This document shows positions 15,970 to 23,596 of a stretch of 41,658 bases of DNA, one piece after another. The notes below the pieces were generated by a model. It made no database searches. It had not been told where the DNA came from and saw only the letters and a program-made list of their open reading frames with translations. Position numbers and translations under genes: made by a program. Every line of letters starts with the position of its first letter. Position 1 is the first letter of the stretch. The stretch covers positions 1 through 41,658 of the forward strand of contig CAIKOD010000178.1 of assembly GCA_903828975.1 (NCBI GenBank), in the 5' to 3' direction. The stretch is from an uncultured Methanomicrobiales archaeon (GTDB lineage: Archaea; Halobacteriota; Methanomicrobia; Methanomicrobiales; Methanospirillaceae).

Positions 15970-17946
15970 TCACCCGGCTGCTTCCTTGAGCGAAAATTCA
16001 ATCTCATGCCATGCCCGGTCGAGCAGTGCCTGGTAATAGGGCACATCGAACCCGTCGGCCTCCCATGAAAGGTCTACTGCCCATTTCTTCGCGTCACGGA
16101 CGACATACCCGATCTCCATCCCTGGTGAGACCGGAATGCCCGCGGCCCTGCATGCCCTGACTGCCGATGCTTCGGGGCAGTTCCGGGAATAATCAAGCCT
16201 GCTCACCTGGCGGTGGATTGCCATCTCCTGCGGGTTTGCAGTACGGAGCCCGTCTATGGCATCCCTGTACAGTCCTCTCACCGCACCGCTGACCTCGTTG
16301 ATCTCTCGTCGTGAGGATGCCGTACTCATGAGGTCGAGCATCCCTGTCTGGACCCTCCTTATATATTCCGGGGTATCCCCCCGCCGGCTGGCAATACCAC
16401 GGATTTTGACAGAACCGTGCGTAAGCCTGCCATAATACCTGTTATATGCCCCGAAGCCGTCCGGCATCGGGAGAAAGACCAGCCAGTCGTAGGACTCGAG
16501 CTCGGTGAGCAGCCGGGTCTCCTCCTCGATCCGTGCCTTCAGGTGTTCACGCCCGGGCCCCTGGAGCCACAGGCAGTCAACAATCCCGTGGAGGACTGTT
16601 GCCCCTTCTGCCTCGGCGATATCTTTCGACCTGATGAGGATATCCCGGGAACAGGAGGTGATCCGCTCGTGTACCTCGATCCGTCCGAACTTGGCATTTT
16701 TATACCCGGTATAACCGAAACAGGTGACCAGCATCCACTTGAGGATGGAATCGGCCCCGCGGTATTTCGGGTTGGTCTTCTTCAGCTGTTTTGTCCTGTA
16801 CCTGAGCTCAAGGAGCGGTGCAAGCACCGCCGGGAGAAAACCCGGCTTTTCAGGGCAGGTAATTGTCTCGGGTGAGAGGTTATGCAGAACGATGACGGCC
16901 GGGTAGAGTGAGGTGAAGTCGATCTGGAAGACGTCCTCGTAGAGCCCGGGCACCGGCTGGAACATCATCCCTCCCCGGTCGCAGGCACGGAGGTCATTCA
17001 CGTCCCGGGTGCCTTCTGCATCGGTCTTCCGGTACGGTACCGCGATCTCCCGCAGGAGTGCCTCGTATACTTCATATCCCGAGATCAGGGTCCCGGCAGT
17101 AAACCGTGCTGACAGGTTCGGGCTGAGTCCGGTGAGCCGCGACGCGAGTATTACACCGTAAAGCCCGCCTTCACGGTAGTTAAAACTCGTACGCGTATCG
17201 ATCAGTACCCTGCCATCCGGCATGAGCGAACCTTCACGGTACTCGGTCCTGCCATAGCTCATGTATGACTTGGCCTCGATCCTACGGAACATTCCGCTCC
17301 GGCTGAATGGTGGATCGAGACCATAATGCCTGGATTTAGCCACGATCCGCGGGACCCATATGTCTGCACCGGGAAAAAGGATGACATCCGGGTCAAAACA
17401 ACTGACAATTCCTGATAGATCGGCGATGACCGTTTTTTCATCACCTGAAAGGATATCTTTCCTTTCCGGGCCACTGTCGGTTACACGGACCTGCCTGCAC
17501 TCCTGAGTGCTATACGGGTTTTCCAGGACATCGATCTCCATGACCCTGCCCGGCAGTGCAAAGTCCGGGGAAAACCGGGACTCTTCCTGTTCCCCGCATG
17601 GGAACAGGGTATGTTCGGCCATGTAGCGGTGGTCAGGCCTGGTATCTACATTGTACAGCCTTGCCTTGTGGCAGGTCTGTTCCAGGATTGCGTCAGCTAC
17701 CTGCCGTCCTGCACCGGCCCGGTACCCGTGGCAGGTGCCGTACACGGTCTCAAACTGGCATTCGTGGAGGCTGTACTGTTCAGAAAGCGCTTCGATCATC
17801 TGCCAGTGGGAATCCGCATCAGGTACCTGGAATAAAAAATCCGGGGTACATGGTATCCGGTGAAGGGTCGCCCTGCCCCTTTCGCCACGCTCCCAGAGTT
17901 CAACATGGCCGTCCCGGTAATATGAGTCGATGATCCACATGATCAT
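15970..17946 (-). CDS. atypical B-family DNA polymerase, PolB2/Dpo2 type
   Basis: A 658-residue protein. Motif A is intact (QIDFTSLYPAVIVLHN), as is motif B in divergent form (ILKWMLVTCFGYTGYKNAKFG). Motif C, normally YGDTDS, reads HGIVDCLW: the second Asp (the metal ligand, D623 in phage RB69 polymerase) is kept and the first is Ile. The 3'-5' exonuclease motifs are degraded: around VMEIDVLEN the D-x-E spacing is lost, and FDPDVILFPGADIWVP lacks the Asn and the usual FD pair. It is shorter than replicative PolB (about 780). This matches the archaeal PolB2 group; in Sulfolobus the homologue Dpo2 is associated with damage-induced mutagenesis. Its ATG overlaps the preceding stop (ATGA). Confidence 0.87.
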   Translation of the reverse strand: MIMWIIDSYYRDGHVELWERGERGRATLHRIPCTPDFLFQVPDADSHWQMIEALSEQYSLHECQFETVYGTCHGYRAGAGRQVADAILEQTCHKARLYNVDTRPDHRYMAEHTLFPCGEQEESRFSPDFALPGRVMEIDVLENPYSTQECRQVRVTDSGPERKDILSGDEKTVIADLSGIVSCFDPDVILFPGADIWVPRIVAKSRHYGLDPPFSRSGMFRRIEAKSYMSYGRTEYREGSLMPDGRVLIDTRTSFNYREGGLYGVILASRLTGLSPNLSARFTAGTLISGYEVYEALLREIAVPYRKTDAEGTRDVNDLRACDRGGMMFQPVPGLYEDVFQIDFTSLYPAVIVLHNLSPETITCPEKPGFLPAVLAPLLELRYRTKQLKKTNPKYRGADSILKWMLVTCFGYTGYKNAKFGRIEVHERITSCSRDILIRSKDIAEAEGATVLHGIVDCLWLQGPGREHLKARIEEETRLLTELESYDWLVFLPMPDGFGAYNRYYGRLTHGSVKIRGIASRRGDTPEYIRRVQTGMLDLMSTASSRREINEVSGAVRGLYRDAIDGLRTANPQEMAIHRQVSRLDYSRNCPEASAVRACRAAGIPVSPGMEIGYVVRDAKKWAVDLSWEADGFDVPYYQALLDRAWHEIEFSLKEAAG

Positions 17947-18275
17947 TCACACCCGTCCGTTTCCCTGCCATCCGGGCAGTTTCCAGTTGGGTGGCATAAA
18001 GGGGGGGACTCCGGGAAAGGGGGGACGTCGCCGGGCACGACATGCCCGCCTTCCAGCCCATGTTCCCTGTACACACAGATGAGTACCGAAAAAAAGGCTG
18101 CTTCAAGCGGTTCATCGAACGCATAAAACGCCTCACTTGCGTATGTTTTCGCCATTGCCACCACCTCGTCCGCGTAGACTGCGTCATTGCTCCTCATGGC
18201 CCGGGCTGCACGCTGCCACCGTCCGGCGATGTCGTTCACTCCCATGCGGACACTCAGAAAACTCCGTCCCATCAT
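17943..18275 (-). CDS. small helical protein of the PolB2 cassette
   Basis: A 110-residue protein that I do not recognise by family. Residues 10-75 look helical and are the likely conserved part (DIAGRWQRAARAMRSNDAVY, EVVAMAKTYASEAFYAFDEP). The last 35 residues are Pro- and Cys-containing and probably disordered. It overlaps the upstream gene by four bases (ATGA) and the polymerase gene by four bases in the same way, so all three should be translated together. By position it is a candidate accessory or bridging subunit for the polymerase. ATG codons at 18275 and 18272 are both possible starts. Confidence 0.75.
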   Translation of the reverse strand: MMGRSFLSVRMGVNDIAGRWQRAARAMRSNDAVYADEVVAMAKTYASEAFYAFDEPLEAAFFSVLICVYREHGLEGGHVVPGDVPPFPESPPLCHPTGNCPDGRETDGCE

Positions 18276-18805
18276 GACACCCCTCCGGAGAACACCTCAA
18301 GTGTGGCCTGTCCTTTACCCGGTCCTGGCAGCTTCCGTGACGAATGCGCCCTGCGAGGCGTATCCCGCGGGGGGACAGGTGGTTCCCGGAAGAAGTACAC
18401 CTGGTCTGCCCGGGACAGGATCAGGTCAAACCACCTGTCTGCCCGTGGGGTATACAGCACCACGACTGCACCTTCTGATGTTCTTTTCAGCGCATGTGCG
18501 ACTGATGCGGCATCTTCCTCACTGGCGTACAGTGACGGGTCATGCTCGACGAAGAGAATGGAATGTCGTGACGCCCTGATCTCCGCGGCGAGGTGGCCTG
18601 GTGAAAGAGCCCGCCTGACCTCCATGGTACCGGGACGCTTCGCGAGTGCAGGCAGTATCCCCGATATAGTCCCTGCAAGATAAAGGAACAGGTAGCGCCC
18701 GTTTTCAGGGTTGGTGAGGGCCGGGAGCACGAGCTCTTCAGGTGCGATCACGGCACAGAACGTGCCGGTCAGCACCGATATCGCGGGTGCGAGCTCAAAC
18801 TCCAT
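18272..18805 (-). CDS. possible degenerate RecA-like protein, first gene of the PolB2 cassette
   Basis: A 177-residue soluble protein. The order of secondary structure suggests a RecA/KaiC-like core without a working P-loop. Around residues 12-28 (LTGTFCAVIAPEELVLPAL) there is no GxxxxGK[ST]. SILFVEHDPSLY near 84-95 sits where Walker B would be, and GAVVVLYTPRADRWFDLI then SRADQVYFF resemble the late strands of RecA-family proteins. The C-terminal tail is basic and Pro-rich (EPPVPPRDTPRRAHSSRK). I infer this fold from pattern only. By analogy with bacterial ImuA or SulA-like partners of mutagenic polymerases it could be a recruiting subunit. It starts 135 bases from the divergent carbonic anhydrase gene. 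Confidence 0.7.
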   Translation of the reverse strand: MEFELAPAISVLTGTFCAVIAPEELVLPALTNPENGRYLFLYLAGTISGILPALAKRPGTMEVRRALSPGHLAAEIRASRHSILFVEHDPSLYASEEDAASVAHALKRTSEGAVVVLYTPRADRWFDLILSRADQVYFFREPPVPPRDTPRRAHSSRKLPGPGKGQATLEVFSGGVS

Positions 18806-18906
18806 GGTATGTCAGTGAACTGGTAAGCCCATAAGGGTGGAGCGGGCGTGGTGTGAAAGTGACGTGATGGTGTAGCAGTGTGAATGCAATAAGAAAACCG
18901 GGTTAA

Positions 18907-18915
18907 TTTTATAAA
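18907..18915 (+). promoter_or_regulatory. TATA box of the carbonic anhydrase gene
   Basis: TTTTATAAA lies 26 bases before ATG 18941, so transcription would begin at or just before the start codon and the mRNA would be leaderless or nearly so. Confidence 0.45.
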
Positions 18916-18940
18916 TTCTGGTGGTGATGTAGGTTTTCGT

Positions 18941-19795
18941 ATGCGTGCCGAAAATATCATCTGGCTCTTCCTGGTCCTCCTGGTCCTCCTGGTGGTTGTC
19001 ATCTCATCCGTCCAGGCGGTCCCGATATTTTCAAGGGTGGGTGCGATCGATCCCGTGGGATCCAAAGCAGCATGTCCCTTTCCAGAAAGTGGATCAATTT
19101 CAGTCCCAATTTCAATGCTCGGGCAAGGTCTCGTCATCCCGTTTGGTCCGACCCGGAGTGCCCAAGAGAAACCTGTGGGAGATCATATCACCGGAGAGGT
19201 ACAGCATGGTAGCCTTGTTGAAGAACTCCTGCAGGGCAACCTGAAATTCAGGGATGATGTGTACAATGCAAGTATCGAACGCAATCAGGAACTTGCGGCC
19301 GGCCAGAACCCGGGAGTGCTCTGGATCGGGTGTTCGGACTCGCGATCAGACCCGGAAAGGATTACCGGTGCCGGGCCGGGTGAACTTTTTGTTACCCGGA
19401 ATGTCGGTAATATTGTTCCGAACCATGACTGGTCCCTGGCTGCCGTGCTGGAATACTCCATTAACTACCTGAACGTACAGGAGATCGTTATCTGCGGGCA
19501 TTCCGACTGTGGTGCGATCAAGTCACTCGATAAGGATCTACACGACCCCTATATCCCGCTCTGGCTCAATGATGCCCGTGAGGCAAAGACGCGTGTAGAC
19601 AGCCGGATCATGGTTCCAAAAACGCCGGAAGAGATGAAGGAGCGAAATCACCAGATGGAACTCGAAAATGTCAGGCTCCAGGTCGAGCACCTCATGACGT
19701 ACCCGTCCGTGAAAACGGCAGTGAGTGAGGGCAGAGTTCATGTCAGCGGTCTCTACTACGACCTCGCCACCGGAACCCTCTCGGTTGTCACGTGA
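18941..19795 (+). CDS. exported beta-class carbonic anhydrase
   Basis: A 284-residue enzyme that interconverts CO2 and bicarbonate. Zinc ligands are clear: Cys in WIGCSDSRSDPE, and His and Cys in ICGHSDCGAIKSL. The Asp-Arg dyad of the CSDSR motif is present. The C-terminal VHVSGLYYDLATGTL is typical. The first 27 residues are a strong signal peptide or anchor (WLFLVLLVLLVVVISSVQA), followed by about 65 residues of linker before the catalytic domain (from about residue 90). It therefore acts outside the membrane, unlike the cytosolic beta enzymes. Export could help supply CO2/bicarbonate at the cell surface of a CO2-reducing methanogen. It diverges from the PolB2 cassette. Confidence 0.9.
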   Translation: MRAENIIWLFLVLLVLLVVVISSVQAVPIFSRVGAIDPVGSKAACPFPESGSISVPISMLGQGLVIPFGPTRSAQEKPVGDHITGEVQHGSLVEELLQGNLKFRDDVYNASIERNQELAAGQNPGVLWIGCSDSRSDPERITGAGPGELFVTRNVGNIVPNHDWSLAAVLEYSINYLNVQEIVICGHSDCGAIKSLDKDLHDPYIPLWLNDAREAKTRVDSRIMVPKTPEEMKERNHQMELENVRLQVEHLMTYPSVKTAVSEGRVHVSGLYYDLATGTLSVVT

Positions 19796-19834
19796 GAAGA
19801 GAGGCAAGGCTCAAAATTTCTTCCCCTTTTGAAT

Positions 19835-20178
19835 AGCTTTGTTGAAACACGCATGAACAGGAAGTTCACACCCGGACGATTGAAAATGCCCTTTCAAAAA
19901 TCTCTTCATATTGGGGGTCGTTCATACATTTACAGGGGAAATCCTGCGTGATTTTTTTTAAAAGGAAAAATAGATAAGACAGGAGTGGGTTTCAGCCCTA
20001 ACCTCAATAAAATATCCTTTGGGCAGGGTTCAACTGTAGAATCCTTGAAAATTTCAGAGATTTTAAAATCATTACCTATCCCAACCGGGGTCGTCAGAGC
20101 GGCGGGCCATGAGCCCCGGAGCGTGACTAAATATTCGAATAACCGGAATCCACAAGATAGATTTTAGAGCATTTCAAA
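19835..20178 (+). repeat. structured intergenic repeat, copy 3 (fullest forward copy)
   Basis: It begins AGCTTTGTTGAAACACGCA, continues with TGAACAGGAAGTTCACACCC, GACGATTGAAAATGCCC and CATATTGGGGGTCGTTCA, then the common core: GACAGGAGTGGGTTTCAG, GGGCAGGGTTCAA, TTTCAGAGATTTTAAAATC, TATCCCAACCGGGGTCG, GAGCCCCGGAGCGTGACTAA. It ends with CACAAGATAGATTTTAGAGC and ATTTCAAAAG. The left 100 bases are nearly identical to the reversed copy 4. Confidence 0.85.
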
Positions 20179-20427
20179 AGAATTCCTTTCATTGTATTGT
20201 CACCATGGAGGTGGCCGGGCAGGCTACTTTTTTATACTAAAATGTATAATTTTATACATCATAGTATTACATTGTCACGCAGGTCCCTGGAGACCTGACG
20301 ATTGTTATTCGCCGTACCATTCCGACATACCTCTCCGCTGGTACCCCTGTAATAATTGCCCGCTACCCTTTCAGGGTTTCCCTGTGTGATATTCTTACTT
20401 GATTATCATAAACCAGGATGTTACACC
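20179..20427 (+). other. leader region of the ECF transporter operon
   Basis: It holds AT-rich TATA-like stretches (TTTTTATACTAAAATG near 20229, TTTTATACATC near 20252) and a small hairpin, CAGGTC...GACCTG, near 20280-20297. A 65-codon open frame here has no ribosome binding site or family. I see no known riboswitch, although an S component with a 150-base leader makes one worth considering. Confidence 0.35.
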
Positions 20428-20952
20428 ATGAAGTCCAGAGATATTGCAATTGTTGGTATTCTGCTTGCCATTGGAGCAATTCTTCGTTATTTCCTTGCGA
20501 TGCTCCACACACCGCTGACACCGAACATGATAATTGCGTTCTACTGTCTCGCGATTATCCTGATATCGCCAAAGATTTACGAGGCATTCGGGATCGGTAT
20601 CGTCGCGGGTATCCTCTCCATGCTGATATCAGGCTCGATATTCCCGCCTGCCAACCTGATCAGCGAACCCGTGGGGGCACTTGTCTGCTTTGTCGTGTAT
20701 GCCGCGATTAAAAATCGCTCAAAGCTCTCTCCATCGATTGCGACGTTCATCACCACGCTTGCGAGCGGGTTTACCTTCGCTGCAATAGCAATCATCGCCG
20801 TGGCGCCCCAGATCATCACCAGGTATGCTACAATGGGTGGATTTATCCTCGTATTCGTACCGATCGTGGTTATTACCGCAGTATTTAATGCCGTTATTGT
20901 CCAGCTGCTCTACATCCCGTCAAGCAGGGTGCTGATGCGGGGACAGGAATGA
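20428..20952 (+). CDS. ECF transporter S component, TrpP-like
   Basis: A 174-residue membrane protein with about five or six helices, the substrate-binding S component of an energy-coupling factor importer. MKSRDIAIVGILLAIGAILR and TPNMIIAFYCLAIIL resemble the TrpP-type S components associated with tryptophan uptake in bacteria; the substrate here is not proven. The open frame starts at 20356, but ATG 20428 with GGATG upstream gives the usual MKsrdiai start. The stop overlaps the ATG of the ATPase gene (ATGA), and the A and T components follow, so this is a complete dedicated ECF operon. Confidence 0.82.
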   Translation: MKSRDIAIVGILLAIGAILRYFLAMLHTPLTPNMIIAFYCLAIILISPKIYEAFGIGIVAGILSMLISGSIFPPANLISEPVGALVCFVVYAAIKNRSKLSPSIATFITTLASGFTFAAIAIIAVAPQIITRYATMGGFILVFVPIVVITAVFNAVIVQLLYIPSSRVLMRGQE

Positions 20953-22400
20953 TCAGGCTGGACTCGGTGAGTTATGCCTACCCACATACCGGTAAACCCG
21001 CGCTGACAGACCTCTCGCTTTCGGTAGGGAAAGGGCAGTGCGTGATGGTTACCGGGCCTTCCGGGGCCGGGAAAACAACGCTCTGTCTTGCATCTGCCGG
21101 TATCCTTGCACATGAATTCGGCGGAAAAAAAGAGGGGGCCGTCACCATTGACGGTCGTGACGTGAAAAATTACAAAGACCTTTCAGATATTGCCTCCAAC
21201 CTCGGGATTGTTTTTGATGACCCCGAGGCCCAGCTCATATTTACCACGGTTGAAGAGGAGCTCCTGTCAGCTCTTGAACGGCGGGGTTTCCAGGTTGACG
21301 AGATCGAGGACCGCCTGCGGGTCATCATGGAGATGACAAAACTCACCACGTTAAAAGACCGTGCACCCCATACCCTTTCCGGTGGGCAGAAGCAGCGCCT
21401 GGTGCTTGCTGTTACACTTGCACTGGGGACCGGGATCCTGATCCTCGACGAACCGACGTCTGAACTGGATGAACACGGGACGAATGGGATCCTTGAGATC
21501 CTGAAAGGGTTAAAAGCCCAGGGCAGGACTATCCTCATTGTCGAGCATAAATTTCTCAGGATGAGGGAACTTGTCGATACCCTTGTCGTAATGGAAGATG
21601 GCCGTATCATGGCATCCGGTGCTCCCGACGAGGTCATAAGGGACCCGGGCGTGCAGAAGATCGTAGTTCCTGATTTCTCCGGTATCAGGGAACGGACCCG
21701 GAATACCGGGGAGACGGTCATTCCTGAACTGCTAATCCTTGTAAAGGGGATCTCTCACACCTATGGTGAGGATATCCATGCACTCTATGATATCGATCTA
21801 ACGATATCTTCCGGCGAGTTTATCGCAATTGTCGGGGAGAACGGTTCAGGAAAGACCACGTTGATCAAGCACTTCAACGGGCTCCTGAAGGCTACAGGCG
21901 GTACCGTGACAGTGAAAGGTAAAGACGCCTCGACAACGACAATTACCGAACTTGCCCGTGACGTGGGGTTGGTATTCCAGAACCCGGACCACATGTTTTT
22001 TGCTGACACTGTCCGTGAAGAGGTAGCGTTCGGCGTGGACAACCTCGGGATCCCTGACCGCGATGCGGTAATCGACCACGCACTCACGCGGGTGCGGTTA
22101 ACCCATGCAAAAGACCTCTATCCAAGGTGGCTCTCCCGTGGTGAACGCCAGAGGCTCGCAATAGCCTGTGTCCTCGCGATGAAACCTGCAGTGATCGTGC
22201 TTGATGAACCGACTACCGGGCTTGATGGGAAAGAGGCCCGGGAAGTTATGGAAGTGTTAAAAGAGCTCCAGCTCGCAGGCCATACGGTTATTATCATCAC
22301 TCATAGCAGGGAGATTGCACGGGACTGTGCAGACCGTGTGATCACGATGGAAAACGGGAAGATCATATCTGATGTCATGACGCCGGGAGTGCTGTCATGA
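20949..22400 (+). CDS. ecfA: ECF transporter ATPase, fused A and A' domains
   Basis: A 483-residue protein with two complete ABC ATPase domains. Domain 1 (about 1-235): Walker A GPSGAGKTT, signature LSGGQKQR, Walker B ILILDEPTSELD, switch His in IVEHKF. Domain 2 (about 260-480): Walker A GENGSGKTT, Q-loop VFQNPDHMFF, signature LSRGERQR, Walker B VIVLDEPTTGLD, switch His in IITHSRE. Most ECF modules use two separate chains (EcfA1 and EcfA2); here they are joined. Four-base ATGA overlaps with both neighbours show tight translational coupling with the S component and EcfT. Confidence 0.93.
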   Translation: MIRLDSVSYAYPHTGKPALTDLSLSVGKGQCVMVTGPSGAGKTTLCLASAGILAHEFGGKKEGAVTIDGRDVKNYKDLSDIASNLGIVFDDPEAQLIFTTVEEELLSALERRGFQVDEIEDRLRVIMEMTKLTTLKDRAPHTLSGGQKQRLVLAVTLALGTGILILDEPTSELDEHGTNGILEILKGLKAQGRTILIVEHKFLRMRELVDTLVVMEDGRIMASGAPDEVIRDPGVQKIVVPDFSGIRERTRNTGETVIPELLILVKGISHTYGEDIHALYDIDLTISSGEFIAIVGENGSGKTTLIKHFNGLLKATGGTVTVKGKDASTTTITELARDVGLVFQNPDHMFFADTVREEVAFGVDNLGIPDRDAVIDHALTRVRLTHAKDLYPRWLSRGERQRLAIACVLAMKPAVIVLDEPTTGLDGKEAREVMEVLKELQLAGHTVIIITHSREIARDCADRVITMENGKIISDVMTPGVLS

Positions 22401-23167
22401 CCGAGATACTCCAGTATGTCCAGAGGGACGGGTTCTTCCACCGTCTCGCCCCGCTGACAAAGATTCTGTTTGTCATCATTGTAGGTACGATGAGCATCGT
22501 CTCGACAAGCATCCCGTTCCTCGTCAGTGTTATCATTGCCCTGCTCATCATCGCATTTATCGCCGGGCTCCACCGCGAGGTGCTCAGGCAGTTTTTCCTC
22601 ATTGCCGTGATGAGTGTTATTCTGATTGTCATTACCGTCATAACGCTTCCTGGTGGCACAACGTTCTTCGTGATAGGGGGGATTATTCCGATAACGACCG
22701 GGGGTCTCCTCATCGGTATTATCATGACACTCCGGTTCGCCGTGCTCATCACCGCGATCCAGCTCTTCGTATTGTCGACCCAGCCGCGGGACCTTGTCCA
22801 TACACTCGAGCGGATGAAGGTCCCTGTTGATTACACCCTGATGTTTGTGATAGCACTCCGGTTCATCCCCACGCTCCAGATCGAGGGGCTCAGGATCCAC
22901 GAGGCCCAGCTGTCACGGGGTTATAACCCCGGCTCCGGTGTGGGCGGGAAGATCCGGAGTATAGCACCGGTTATGGTCCCGCTGGTCTCCAACTCGCTAG
23001 CCCGGTCGAATGTACTCGGCCTTACCATTGACCTCCGGGGGTACCGGACTAAGGTAAGGACCCCGATACGTGAACGGCATCTTAATGGGCTTGATTATGC
23101 CGTGATCGTTATGCTGGTCGTTGTTGCCATGGCTTTCACATACTCGACATTTAATGGACTGGTCTGA
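22397..23167 (+). CDS. ecfT: ECF transporter transmembrane component
   Basis: A 256-residue membrane protein, the scaffold that links the fused ATPase to the S component. Helices are visible around ILFVIIVGTMSIVS, LVSVIIALLIIAFIAGL, FFLIAVMSVILIVITVI and GLLIGIIMTLRFAVLITAI. The coupling helices carry the family's A-R-G type motifs: EAQLSRGYNPG and ARSNVLGLTIDLRGYR. The last helix is AVIVMLVVVAMAFTYS. ATG 22397 overlaps the stop of ecfA. A run of T at 23181-23192 lies just after the stop and probably ends the transcript. Confidence 0.93.
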   Translation: MTEILQYVQRDGFFHRLAPLTKILFVIIVGTMSIVSTSIPFLVSVIIALLIIAFIAGLHREVLRQFFLIAVMSVILIVITVITLPGGTTFFVIGGIIPITTGGLLIGIIMTLRFAVLITAIQLFVLSTQPRDLVHTLERMKVPVDYTLMFVIALRFIPTLQIEGLRIHEAQLSRGYNPGSGVGGKIRSIAPVMVPLVSNSLARSNVLGLTIDLRGYRTKVRTPIRERHLNGLDYAVIVMLVVVAMAFTYSTFNGLV

Positions 23168-23180
23168 TATAAACAGGCAA

Positions 23181-23215
23181 TTTTTTTTTTTTGGCAGGGC
23201 TTTCACTAAGCCCTG
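23181..23215 (+). terminator. oligo-T and hairpin after ecfT
   Basis: Twelve T (23181-23192), sufficient for archaeal termination, are followed by a perfect 8-bp hairpin CAGGGCTT-TCACT-AAGCCCTG (23195-23215). The hairpin lies after the T-run, so it is not a bacterial-type terminator. A G-rich GGGAGGGGATCATCCCCCTG patch near 23257-23276 recalls the first block of the intergenic repeats. Confidence 0.5.
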
Positions 23216-23351
23216 AATAACACTAATCTTTTTCAGGCAATTTTCGCGCTGTGGAGGGAGGGGATCATCCCCCTGTTTTAATGCGCGCTAACCCAGATAA
23301 AATGAAAAGACTGCAAAAATATTACCTAATTATCATGGCGATTATACGTAG

Positions 23352-23365
23352 TTTATATATATAAT
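23352..23365 (+). promoter_or_regulatory. TATA box of the A1AO ATP synthase operon
   Basis: TTTATATATATAAT lies 44 bases before the ribosome binding site GGTGA (23397-23401) of the first small ORF. This is the only strong TATA box upstream of the operon. Confidence 0.6.
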
Positions 23366-23408
23366 AAAAATAAGTGTATAAGCGACAGGTAATTCTGGTG
23401 ACGTTGGT

Positions 23409-23582
23409 ATGACAACCCCGCAGATGGAGCAGATCGAGAGAATAAAGGCAATGGCGTTAAAGAGGTGCTCAGAGCGGATAATAGAAGGGGAACGGAAGCG
23501 GAGTGCTGCAGGTGAGAGGATATTCAACCCTGCACCGCATTGCGGGATCACATCATTCCTGAAACGACATCACGGACTGTAA
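23409..23582 (+). CDS. 57-residue protein of unknown function heading the ATP synthase operon
   Basis: ATG 23409 to TAA 23580-23582. A ribosome binding site GGTGA stands seven bases before the ATG, the same kind used across this window. The first 40 residues are highly charged and helical (EQIERIKAMALKRCSERIIE, GERKRSAAGE). The end is IFNPAPHCGITSFLKRHHGL. Two Cys and several His are present. It is followed after 14 bases by ahaH. It is not one of the known subunits A, B, C, D, E, F, H, I or K. It could be a small assembly or regulatory factor, or an order-specific leader peptide. Confidence 0.6.
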   Translation: MTTPQMEQIERIKAMALKRCSERIIEGERKRSAAGERIFNPAPHCGITSFLKRHHGL

Positions 23583-23596
23583 AAAAGGAGGACGGT

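Noticed and set aside
18953-18995. Short tandem CTGGTCCTC-type repeat
   Set aside because: It lies within the carbonic anhydrase signal peptide and simply encodes a Leu/Val-rich membrane segment.
20192-20389. 65-codon frame in the ECF leader
   Set aside because: It has no ribosome binding site, an odd composition, and lies between a repeat copy and the real start at 20428.
22301-22900. Minus-strand open frame (199 codons) opposite ecfT
   Set aside because: The translation is an extreme mix of Asp, Glu, His, Arg and Asn, typical of the antisense of hydrophobic coding sequence, and ecfT is certain.
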